A stretch of 28,513 nt of DNA from JBBQIY01 sp964553035. GTDB lineage: Bacteria > Verrucomicrobiota > Kiritimatiellia > RFP12 > UBA3636. The notes under the pieces are model-generated. The model made no database searches and was not told the DNA's origin. It saw nothing but the letters and a program-made list of their open reading frames with translations. Positions 1 through 7,368 of the stretch are shown here, one piece after another. The stretch lies in NCBI GenBank assembly GCA_964553035.1, contig CAZKJH010000038.1, positions 1 to 28,513 of the forward strand. Reading direction: 5' to 3'. Position 1 is the first letter of the stretch; each line of letters opens with the position of its first letter. A program made the position numbers and the translations under genes.

Positions 1-36
1 CACGACAAAGCTCGCGACAAAGCTCACGACAAAGTT
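1..36. repeat. Tandem 12-bp repeat, three units (dodecamer family)
   Basis: Three consecutive 12-bp units of the form C[AG]CGACAAAG[CT]T occupy 1-12, 13-24 and 25-36. The array may continue beyond the window edge. Read on the other strand the unit is A[AG]CTTTGTCG[CT]G, matching the units at 19560-19583 and 19689-19712. It lies about 55 bp upstream of the nadA start. Its function is unknown. Confidence 0.75.
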
Positions 37-90
37 TGAAGGCAAATTCCATCTCGAAAAAATCCCACACACTTCCCGGAAGGGCCCAAA

Positions 91-1110
91 ATGAAAACAT
101 CAGAAATCCTCTATGAGAAATTGAAAGCTGTGCAGGCCGGGACTTCAGGTCCGTTCACGAGGAATCGGTGCGAGCAATTGGCACCGCTGGTTGATGAGAT
201 CAATCGGTTGAAGAAGGAAAAGAACGCCGTGATTCTCGCACACTCCTATGTGCATCCGGAAATCATCTATGGCGTTGCTGATTTTACTGGCGACTCCTAT
301 CAACTCGCCAAGAATGCTAAGACCGCTAATGCGGATCTAATCATTTTTGTTGCAGTGAGGTTTATGGCAGAGACAGCCAAAGCGCTAAATCCAAACAAGG
401 AAGTGCGAATCCCCAGCCGTCTCAACGGCTGCTCGCTGGCCGATTCCATTACCGGTGCCGATGTGCAACGCCTGAAAAAAGAGAATCCAGACTTCACCTT
501 TGTCTGTTATATCAATACTTCCGCCGAAGTGAAGTCCGAATGCGACGTCTGTGTCACCAGCTCGAATGTCTACGACATCGTCGAGCGCATCCCCTCGGAC
601 AAAATTTATTTCTTGCCGGATAAGCTCATGGGCGAAAACGTGCAGGACGAAATGAAACGACGTGGCGTTGAAAAAGAAATTCGGCTGTATGACGGCAACT
701 GCTATGTCCATGCAGAATACGATGCTGAGCGCGTTAATCGCTTGCGCAAACAGTATCCCGACATGAAAATTCTCAGCCACCCAGAATGCAGCCGAGATAT
801 TATTGAACAGTCAGATGTCGTTGCCAGCACGACGGGTTTGATGGATTACATGCGCAAAGATGAAAGCGGTAGCGCGTATTTGTTACTCACCGAGTGCGGA
901 CTCACTGGACGGGCACAAGTTGAAATGCCAGAAAAAGCCTTCATTGGTCCTTGCTTCGAATGCAAATACATGAAGTCGAATTCGCTCGAAGCCATCAAGC
1001 GTGTCTTAGTAAATCCGGATCCAGAAGACATCGTTGAAATTTCAGACGAAGTCCGCGAAGGCTCGCTACGGTGCATCGACGCGATGTTTTATTACGCTGA
1101 GCAGAAATAA
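91..1110 (+). CDS. nadA: Quinolinate synthase A (NadA)
   Basis: Condenses iminoaspartate with dihydroxyacetone phosphate to quinolinate in de novo NAD synthesis, using a [4Fe-4S] cluster; cytosolic. The 339-residue protein has the NadA signatures in order: an HSYVHPEI segment near residues 51-58, VRFMAETAK at 89-97, NGCSLADS with Cys114, HPEC with Cys233, and GPCFECKYMK with Cys288/Cys291. The three expected cluster ligands are therefore present (Cys114, Cys233 and most likely Cys291). Length is normal for the family. The ATG at 91 has a modest purine-rich GGAAGGG about 7 nt upstream. No nadB or nadC is next to it, so the iminoaspartate source must be encoded elsewhere. It appears to be a single-gene unit, because a new promoter follows at 1138. 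Confidence 0.95.
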   Translation: MKTSEILYEKLKAVQAGTSGPFTRNRCEQLAPLVDEINRLKKEKNAVILAHSYVHPEIIYGVADFTGDSYQLAKNAKTANADLIIFVAVRFMAETAKALNPNKEVRIPSRLNGCSLADSITGADVQRLKKENPDFTFVCYINTSAEVKSECDVCVTSSNVYDIVERIPSDKIYFLPDKLMGENVQDEMKRRGVEKEIRLYDGNCYVHAEYDAERVNRLRKQYPDMKILSHPECSRDIIEQSDVVASTTGLMDYMRKDESGSAYLLLTECGLTGRAQVEMPEKAFIGPCFECKYMKSNSLEAIKRVLVNPDPEDIVEISDEVREGSLRCIDAMFYYAEQK

Positions 1111-1137
1111 AAATGCGGCGCGGTCTGGCAAATCATC

Positions 1138-1165
1138 TGGACAATTTTCCAACAAATGGTATAAA
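1138..1165 (+). promoter_or_regulatory. Sigma-70-type promoter candidate for the HTH-EIIA/hyf unit
   Basis: TGGACA at 1138-1143 and TATAAA at 1160-1165 are separated by 16 bp, in the AT-rich gap between nadA and the HTH-EIIA gene. The predicted start near 1172 would give a leader of roughly 57 nt that includes the palindrome at 1200-1214. Assignment is by eye only. Confidence 0.45.
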
Positions 1166-1199
1166 ATAAGTTCTTTTGATTTGTGAAAAGTTTTAACGG

Positions 1200-1214
1200 T
1201 CGGATACGATCCGA
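1200..1214. promoter_or_regulatory. Perfect 6-bp inverted repeat ahead of the HTH-EIIA start
   Basis: TCGGAT, a 3-nt spacer (ACG) and ATCCGA form a perfect palindrome ending 14 nt before the ATG at 1229. It could be an operator or a short leader hairpin next to the ribosome binding site. A similar 15-bp palindrome, TCGGGA-TCG-TCCCGA, precedes the aconitase gene at 12252-12266. Confidence 0.35.
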
Positions 1215-1228
1215 GAGAGTCTGAGTTC

Positions 1229-1945
1229 ATGGAAATTGGAATCAAAGAGGCCGCAGGCTTGCTGGATGTGTCGGAAAAAACGATTTATCGCTGGATTCGG
1301 GAGCAGGTATTACCTGTTTATCGACTGAACGAGCAGTATCGGTTCAATCGCGCTGAACTGCACGAGTGGGCCACCTTACGTCGTATCCATGTTTCTCCTG
1401 AAATATTTCAGAATGTACAGCATGGCACCACCCAGATGCCCTGTCTTTTAGACGCACTGAAAACCGGGGGCATCTTTTATCGGGTGAAGGGCGCTGACAA
1501 GCTCGGCGTGCTTCAATCGATTATCGATGTTCTCAATCTCCCAGAGGAGATTGACCGTGCTTTTTTGTGTCAGGTTTTAATGGCGCGAGAGAGCCTTGGG
1601 TCCACTGGTATCGGCGATGGGATTGCCATACCGCATGTTCGAAATCCGCTTGTTCTGCATGTCTCAGAACCCAGCATAACCCTGTGCTTTCTGGATCATC
1701 CGATCGATTTCGGGGCACTGGATGGCCAGCCCGTCGGAATACTGTTTCTCCTCATCAGTCCAACGGTTCGGGCGCATTTGCACATGCTCTCACGTCTTAG
1801 TTTTGTCTTGCAAAACAAGGACTTTAAGACAGCACTCAAGGGTCAGGCCCCACGTGACGATTTGATACAAGTGCTATCTCGAGCAGAAGCCGCGCTTCCG
1901 GTCTTGAAGACGGCAAACTCGGAGTCTTCTGTCGATGCGCACTAA
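1229..1945 (+). CDS. HTH-EIIA fusion protein (excisionase-type DNA-binding domain + PTS EIIA-2/PtsN-like domain)
   Basis: Likely a cytosolic regulator that couples a PTS phosphorelay to DNA or partner binding; this role is inferred. Residues 1-50 are a MerR/excisionase-type helix-turn-helix (KEAAGLLDVSEKTIYRWI, then a wing ending RFNRAELHEW). Residues about 70-225 are a fructose/nitrogen-type EIIA domain, with the phosphorylatable histidine in GIGDGIAIPH (His136). Total length is 238 residues. No EIIB or EIIC lies nearby, so a transport role is unlikely. It follows a candidate promoter (1138-1165), and its 3' end overlaps a hyfB remnant by 11 bp, so it may be co-transcribed with the hyf-like operon and control it. 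The only enzyme I in view is the PtsP-like protein at 26083; no HPr is present. Confidence 0.88.
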   Translation: MEIGIKEAAGLLDVSEKTIYRWIREQVLPVYRLNEQYRFNRAELHEWATLRRIHVSPEIFQNVQHGTTQMPCLLDALKTGGIFYRVKGADKLGVLQSIIDVLNLPEEIDRAFLCQVLMARESLGSTGIGDGIAIPHVRNPLVLHVSEPSITLCFLDHPIDFGALDGQPVGILFLLISPTVRAHLHMLSRLSFVLQNKDFKTALKGQAPRDDLIQVLSRAEAALPVLKTANSESSVDAH

Positions 1946-2372
1946 TAGAACAACGCTGGGTCGATCAACATCGATGGAACTGTATGGGCTTGGCTCCCTC
2001 TACGGGATCGGCTACTGGCCGCAACTCCGTCACCGCAGAAACGATAGAAAACTTCGCCTATTTTGGGAATTGCTCATGTCCAGCATGGCCCTGCTGGTTG
2101 TCAGCAGACATGCAATGGCATTTTTGTTCGGGTGGGAAGTGATGGCCTTGTCGGCCTTCTTCCTCGTGACGACCGAAGACCACCAGGACGAAAGCCGCCG
2201 GGTAGGCTGGATTTATTTTGTTGCCACCCATATTCGTACATTGACGCTGTTTGCTCTATATTCTGATTGCAGTGATTTTGATGATGAGTACGATGATCTC
2301 CAGGAAGGCGTTGTTGATGCCGTTGTTCGCGCGATGATGCGAACGAGTTCAGCGGACTCGTCTGTGAATTAA
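1935..2372 (+). pseudogene. In-frame remnant of a second hyfB-like antiporter subunit
   Basis: A 145-codon frame whose residues from about 18 to 109 match HyfB residues 95-188 encoded just downstream. Shared stretches include LGS-YGI-YW, SMAL-VV, WE-MALSA, and GWIY--ATH. By eye roughly 48 of 91 aligned positions are identical, so this is an old duplicate or relic and not a recent copy. It covers only about three membrane segments of the roughly 14 in HyfB. It keeps the key membrane Glu in the GWEVMALSA stretch, then ends in an unrelated acidic tail. The ATG at 1935 overlaps the previous gene; ATG 1974 is an alternative start. The frame is open, so expression as a mini-protein cannot be excluded, but a self-standing function is doubtful. 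Confidence 0.65.
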
Positions 2373-2384
2373 CCTCGAAAAATT

Positions 2385-4379
2385 ATGATATTAAGTGTTT
2401 GGATGATACTTTCGGCGATTCTCCTGCTAGGCTTTAGCGGCCTGCCGACTTGCTTACTTTCGTCGCGTTCGTTGACCGGACAGCGGCTAGCGGTTGCCTT
2501 GATGATTCTCGGTAGCCTTGTTGGACTCGGCGGTATCGTGGTCGCGTTCAATCAGGCGATGCCGCCAACCTTGTCTGTCCCCTGGTTTCTTCCGTGGGGG
2601 CAGTTTACCATCGCACTTGATGCCATCAGCCTCGTGTTTCTGGCACCGATATTTGTCGTACCGGCATTGGGCTCGATTTACGGAATCAACTATTGGAAAC
2701 CGTCGGAGCACCCCGAAAATGGCCGACGGCTTGCTCTCTTTTATGGTTTGCTGGCCGGTTCAATGGCCTTGGTGGTCGTGGCACGCGATGGGGTTCTTTT
2801 TCTGATCGCCTGGGAGATCATGGCACTTTCTGCATATTTTGCAGCCTCTGTCGAAGACAACAACCCAGAGGTTTGCCGGGCCGGATGGATCTATCTCATC
2901 GCCACCCACGTCGGCACCTTATGCCTGATCGCCATGTTTGCCCTGTGGCGGCACGTGACGAATTCATTCGCATTACTTCCCTGCGAATCCATTCCGGCAG
3001 AGATGGCAGGGGCAATCTTTGTGTTGTCCCTCATCGGATTCGGGTTCAAAGCCGGCATCATGCCTCTGCATATCTGGCTGCCCGGTGCCCATGCCAACGC
3101 ACCCAGCCACGTCTCGGCGGTCATGTCCGGGGTAATGCTCAAAATCGGTGTCTATGGCATCATTCGCATCACGGCTCTGCTGCCAATAACGGAAGACTGG
3201 TGGGGAGGCACTGTATTGACACTCGGAGCCATCTCCGGTGTGGCGGGAATTGCCTTCGCGATCGGTCAAACAGATATCAAACGGATCTTAGCCTATAGCA
3301 GCATCGAAAACATCGGGATCATCATGATGGGCATAGGTTTGGCTCTACTGGGACGATCGCAAAACCAGCCAATCTGGATCGTCCTGGGGCTGGGAGGAGC
3401 GCTACTGCATATCTGGAACCACAGTCTCTTCAAATCCTTGCTGTTCTTCAATGCCGGGTCTATCATCCACGCCTCGCACACACGCAATATCGAACAGATG
3501 GGCGGGCTGGCAAAACGGATGCCCTGGACGATGGCGTTATTTGCCATCGGTGCGGTCGCCATCTGCGCATTGCCGCCGTTGAATGGCTTCGCCAGTGAGT
3601 GGCTGATTTATAGCGGGCTATTTCATACCCTTGGCCTTGACGGCGGAGGGTCATTCCCGGTTGTCGCTGTCGCCGCCGTACCTCTGGCCATGATTGGAGC
3701 ACTGGCGGTGGCGTGTTTTGTAAGAATCTTAGGAACCGTGTTTCTGGGAAGTTGCCGCATCGAGTCCGCCTGCCACGCGCATGACCCCTCGGCTAGCATG
3801 CTCATTCCGATGATCGTTATGGCACTTGGCTGCATCAGCATCGGGCTGTTCCCGATGATTGCCACCGGAGGACTGGACCATGCCGTTCGTGTGTGGGCCT
3901 CGCTGCCAGAACAGACCGTCTCGATGAAAACAGCGGCTCCATTGGAATGGATTACGATGATGGGAATAGTTTTCGTCGTGCTTGCAGGATTCATCGGGCT
4001 TATGCTGAAAAAATTGCTACGAACCCAAGTCATCGGCAGTGTCGGCACGTGGGATTGCGGCTACGCCAAACCCACGGCAAGAATCCAATACACCGGATCC
4101 TCATTTGGCCAGATGCTGGTGAATCTCTTTACGTTTATTCTCTGGCCGAAAACTGATAGCCCGATCCTGCGCGGCCTCTTTCCCGATGCCGCCCACTTTA
4201 AAAGCCTCGTCCCCGACACAATTCTCGACAGACTCATTGTGCCCATCTTTAATCTCGCCGGGAAATATCTGCCGCGGCTTCGCTATTTTCAGCAGGGCCA
4301 GACATACGTTTATGTCCTCTACATTCTGCTAATCGTGATCTTTCTGCTGATTTTCGGATCCCTTGGAGTTCAATCATGA
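2385..4379 (+). CDS. hyfB: HyfB-like proton-translocating membrane subunit (NuoL/Mrp antiporter family)
   Basis: Large antiporter-like subunit of a hydrogenase-4/complex I-related membrane complex, expected to move H+ or Na+ across the inner membrane. The 664-residue protein is almost entirely hydrophobic, with about 14 or more membrane helices. Visible motifs are IAWEIMALSAY with Glu144, GFKAGIMPLH with Lys222, the signature HIWLPGAHANAPSHVSAVMSG around 229-249, KRILAYSSIENIG near 299-311, and NHSLFKSLLF near 345-354. The C-terminal TWDCGY at 555-560 is typical of HyfB/HycC and not of NuoL. Length is normal. The stop overlaps the hyfC start as ATGA, which indicates translational coupling. 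The ribosome binding site at 2385 is weak. A truncated paralogue lies immediately upstream. Confidence 0.92.
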   Translation: MILSVWMILSAILLLGFSGLPTCLLSSRSLTGQRLAVALMILGSLVGLGGIVVAFNQAMPPTLSVPWFLPWGQFTIALDAISLVFLAPIFVVPALGSIYGINYWKPSEHPENGRRLALFYGLLAGSMALVVVARDGVLFLIAWEIMALSAYFAASVEDNNPEVCRAGWIYLIATHVGTLCLIAMFALWRHVTNSFALLPCESIPAEMAGAIFVLSLIGFGFKAGIMPLHIWLPGAHANAPSHVSAVMSGVMLKIGVYGIIRITALLPITEDWWGGTVLTLGAISGVAGIAFAIGQTDIKRILAYSSIENIGIIMMGIGLALLGRSQNQPIWIVLGLGGALLHIWNHSLFKSLLFFNAGSIIHASHTRNIEQMGGLAKRMPWTMALFAIGAVAICALPPLNGFASEWLIYSGLFHTLGLDGGGSFPVVAVAAVPLAMIGALAVACFVRILGTVFLGSCRIESACHAHDPSASMLIPMIVMALGCISIGLFPMIATGGLDHAVRVWASLPEQTVSMKTAAPLEWITMMGIVFVVLAGFIGLMLKKLLRTQVIGSVGTWDCGYAKPTARIQYTGSSFGQMLVNLFTFILWPKTDSPILRGLFPDAAHFKSLVPDTILDRLIVPIFNLAGKYLPRLRYFQQGQTYVYVLYILLIVIFLLIFGSLGVQS

Positions 4380-5290
4380 CCCATACAATCATTCACCTCG
4401 TTCTGCTGCTCGTGATGCCGCCATTCTTGCTGGGCATCATCAACAAAACCAAGGCATGGTTCGCCGGACGGAAGGGGCCCCCTGTGCTTCAGCTCTACTA
4501 CGACATCATCAAACTGATGCGGAAAGGGATGGTCGTCAGCACCACAACGACCTGGATCTTTGTGGCCGGCCCCGTCATTACATTGGCCAGCGTACTCCTC
4601 GCCGGCCTGCTCATTCCCATCGGCGGGTTCAACGCACCCGTTTCTTTTGTCGGCGACCTGATATTATTTGCCTATCTTTTCGGACTGGCACGGTTCTTCA
4701 CGACGGCAGCGGCCTTGGATACGGGGTCGCCTTTCGAGGGGATGGGTGCCGCCCGCGAAGTCACCTTCGCCTGCCTCTCCGAGCCGGCAACCTTTCTGGC
4801 GTTTCTGGTGATGGTCAAGTTGTCAGGTTCACTGACGCTGAACACGATGCTCCACAGTCCCGCAAGCAAGTTGTCTTCGGCGATGGTGGCACCGCTGGTT
4901 CTGGTGTCGATCGGCCTCTTTGTCGTGTTGCTCGCCGAAACCTGCCGGATTCCTGTTGATGATCCCAATACCCACCTCGAGCTGACCATGATCCACGAGG
5001 TGATGGTGCTTGATCACAGTGGACCGCTGCTGGGCATCATTCTCTACTCTGCCGCGCTCAAACTATTTATTCTGGGCACCGTTCTGCTGCATCTTGTGTT
5101 TCCTTTTCAACTGAAAATCATCTGGCTGAATTGGCCGCTGTTCCTGCTTGAAATGGTGGGGCTGGCTCTTGTGATCGGAATCGTGGAATCCATCATTGCC
5201 AGACTCCGAATGCTTCACATCCCCAGTCTGCTGATCGCCGCATTACTGTTTTGCGGGTTCGGGTTCATTCTTTTAGTCAGGTATACCTAA
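4376..5290 (+). CDS. hyfC: HyfC-like membrane anchor subunit (NuoH/HycD family)
   Basis: The NuoH-type subunit that links the soluble redox arm to the membrane arm. The 304-residue protein has about eight hydrophobic helices. Two family motifs are clear: the N-terminal loop KAWFAGRKGPP followed by LQLYYDIIKLMRKG, and the acidic loop AETCRIPVDDPNTHLELTMI, followed by HEVMVLD. The second is the HycD/HyfC version of the charged quinone-chamber loop of NuoH. Length is normal for HyfC. The start overlaps the hyfB stop by 4 bp, and its own stop TAA shares a base with the hyfE start (TAATG). This indicates a single translationally coupled unit. Confidence 0.92.
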   Translation: MTHTIIHLVLLLVMPPFLLGIINKTKAWFAGRKGPPVLQLYYDIIKLMRKGMVVSTTTTWIFVAGPVITLASVLLAGLLIPIGGFNAPVSFVGDLILFAYLFGLARFFTTAAALDTGSPFEGMGAAREVTFACLSEPATFLAFLVMVKLSGSLTLNTMLHSPASKLSSAMVAPLVLVSIGLFVVLLAETCRIPVDDPNTHLELTMIHEVMVLDHSGPLLGIILYSAALKLFILGTVLLHLVFPFQLKIIWLNWPLFLLEMVGLALVIGIVESIIARLRMLHIPSLLIAALLFCGFGFILLVRYT

Positions 5291-5931
5291 TGACTGATTT
5301 ATTAAATACGATTCTTGTCATCATCTTGGTCTTGAATTTGTGTGCATTAGGGACAAGCCGGATTAAGACCGTCATCCGCATCGTGGCCACACAAGGCCTG
5401 CTGCTGGGCATTATCCCGTTGCTGATCCACAAACATTTGACACTATCCGTCGCGATAACGATCTTTGTTTCGATTATTATCAAAAGTATTGTCATTCCCT
5501 CCGTCTTGGTTCGCGCACTTCGCGATGTGCAGATCAAGCGTGAAGTGGAGCCGTTGATCGGACTGTTGCCCTCCATCATCCTCGGTGCCATCGCCACAGT
5601 TTTCGCATTGCTCATTACCAGCCAGCTTCCCCTAGAAAGCGAACACCAAGACATTTTACTGGTACCCACCTCCATTGCCACCGTTCTGGTTGGATTTATT
5701 CTTCTCATCACCCGCTACAAGGCGATCAGTCAGGTAATCGGTTATCTCGTCCTGGAAAACGGCATTTTCATTTTCAGCATGCTGCTGATTGAAGCAATGC
5801 CGCTCATCGTGGAAATGGGCATCATGCTAGATTTGTTCGTTGGCATTTTCGTGACTTGTATTATCATCAATCATATCAATCAGGCATTCTCCTCCATGGA
5901 TACACGTCGATTGGTTTCGCTGAAGGAATAA
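5290..5931 (+). CDS. hyfE: HyfE-like membrane subunit (NuoK-related)
   Basis: Small membrane subunit of the hydrogenase-4-like complex, with a region related to NuoK. The frame is open from 5251, but the ATG at 5290 is the better start. It overlaps the hyfC stop as TAATG and gives 213 residues beginning MTDLLNTILVII, matching the usual HyfE length of about 216. The protein shows six or seven hydrophobic helices with little soluble material. Sequence similarity in this family is low outside the helices, so the assignment rests on size, topology and its position between hyfC and hyfF. The next gene begins 3 nt after its stop. Confidence 0.85.
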   Translation: MTDLLNTILVIILVLNLCALGTSRIKTVIRIVATQGLLLGIIPLLIHKHLTLSVAITIFVSIIIKSIVIPSVLVRALRDVQIKREVEPLIGLLPSIILGAIATVFALLITSQLPLESEHQDILLVPTSIATVLVGFILLITRYKAISQVIGYLVLENGIFIFSMLLIEAMPLIVEMGIMLDLFVGIFVTCIIINHINQAFSSMDTRRLVSLKE

Positions 5932-5934
5932 CGT

Positions 5935-7368
5935 ATGGCCTTTGTAATGATTCTCTTCCCGCTGATAATGGCCGCCGTTGCCCTAGCGGTTCCATGCAAT
6001 CGGCTGCGCCCCTGGCTGTTGCCGCTGACCGCCGTGCCCTACTCGGCCATAACAGGTTTTGTGCTGACGCGCCCGGATCTGATGAGGACAACCCCCTGGC
6101 TGATTTTAGACCCGCTAGGCCAGATCGTGTTGCTGGTCGTCGGCACCCTCTTCTTATTCTGTTCCTTCTATGCGGTAGGCTACTTGCAGTATAGAAAGGA
6201 ACGATCGAACCGTGTTTTCTGTGCCTGCCTGCTTGGATTTCTGGGGATGATGAGCATCGTGGTGTGGGCGCATCACCTGGGGCTGATGTGGGTTGCCATC
6301 GAGGCCACCACGCTCGTCACGGCACCGCTGATCTACTTCAACCGGACGCAGCGTAGTATTGAAGCAACATGGAAATATCTGATGGTCTGCTCCGTTGGCA
6401 TTGCCTTGGCGCTGCTGGGAACATTTTTTCTCGCGTATGCATCCCTGCAGGCAGGACTTGACTCGAACCTTACCCTTGAGACGGTTCTACAAAATGCCCC
6501 TCAACTATCCAAGCCCTGGCTTCATGGGGCGTTCATCCTGCTGCTGATCGGCTATGGGACCAAGATGGGTCTGGCACCCATGCACACGTGGAAGCCGGAA
6601 GTGTATGGAGAAGTACCGGGTGTCGTCGGGGCAATCTTTGCAGGTGGTGTTACCAGTTGTGCCTTTCTGGCAATCTTGCGCATCTATCAGATCTGTCTGG
6701 CTGCCGGGGAATACGCCTACATTTCGCGATTACTTCTGTTTATGGGGCTGTTTTCGATGACCGTTGCCGGTTTGTTCATGATCAAACAGCGTGATTTCAA
6801 AAGACTGCTGGCCTACTCCAGCGTAGAACACATGGGCATTCTGATCCTCGGTCTCGGCATCGGAGGCCCCGCCCTGTTTGGAACCTTCCTGCATATCCTC
6901 GCAAACGGCCTGACCAAGGGAGTCCTCTTCCTCTCCTCCGGCAACATCCATCGTGCGTATGGTAGCAAGAGTACGGATGTGGTCCGGGGTGCAATGCGCC
7001 GCCTGCCGGTGTCCGGAACCGTGTTTCTGGTCGGCTTTTTAGCCATCACAGGCTCGCCCCCCTTCGCCCCTTTTGTCAGCGAATTCGCCATCCTCAATGG
7101 AGCCTTTGATACCGGCCGATTCGTCACGGCAGGACTTTTTCTAGCCTTGTTGCTGCTGGTCTTTATCGGAATGGGCGCTACCGTGTTATCCGTCGTCCAG
7201 GGGGATCCACCCGCCGAGGCCGCCAAGTCGCCGTATCGCGACGGCTGGCTAACCGCCGCCCCTGTGGTGATCCTGATGGTAATCGTTCTTGTCATGGGCT
7301 TATATCTTCCTGCACCATTGGTCACCTTGCTCAAGGATGCAGTCCGCTTTTTGGAGGGACAACCATGA
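5935..7368 (+). CDS. hyfF: HyfF-like proton-translocating membrane subunit (NuoN/NuoM-type antiporter)
   Basis: Second antiporter-like pump of the complex. The 477-residue protein has about 13-14 helices. Diagnostic residues of a working half-channel are visible: Glu123 in WVAIEATTLVTAP, Lys210 in GYGTKMGLAPMHTWKPEVYGE, KRLLAYSSVEHMG near 289-301, and Lys328 in NGLTKGVLF. Its length and the HTWKPEVYGEVPG stretch match HyfF and not NuoM. There is no HyfD gene, so the complex has two antiporter-like subunits (HyfB and HyfF), compared with three in Escherichia coli hydrogenase 4. Its stop overlaps the hyfG start by 4 bp (ATGA). Confidence 0.9.
   Translation: MAFVMILFPLIMAAVALAVPCNRLRPWLLPLTAVPYSAITGFVLTRPDLMRTTPWLILDPLGQIVLLVVGTLFLFCSFYAVGYLQYRKERSNRVFCACLLGFLGMMSIVVWAHHLGLMWVAIEATTLVTAPLIYFNRTQRSIEATWKYLMVCSVGIALALLGTFFLAYASLQAGLDSNLTLETVLQNAPQLSKPWLHGAFILLLIGYGTKMGLAPMHTWKPEVYGEVPGVVGAIFAGGVTSCAFLAILRIYQICLAAGEYAYISRLLLFMGLFSMTVAGLFMIKQRDFKRLLAYSSVEHMGILILGLGIGGPALFGTFLHILANGLTKGVLFLSSGNIHRAYGSKSTDVVRGAMRRLPVSGTVFLVGFLAITGSPPFAPFVSEFAILNGAFDTGRFVTAGLFLALLLLVFIGMGATVLSVVQGDPPAEAAKSPYRDGWLTAAPVVILMVIVLVMGLYLPAPLVTLLKDAVRFLEGQP

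Noticed and set aside
1..36. CRISPR array
   Set aside because: The units are 12 bp in direct tandem without spacers, and no cas gene is present.
5251..5289. Longer hyfE start at 5251
   Set aside because: It would add 13 residues that overlap hyfC by 40 bp, while the ATG at 5290 gives the usual length and the TAATG junction.
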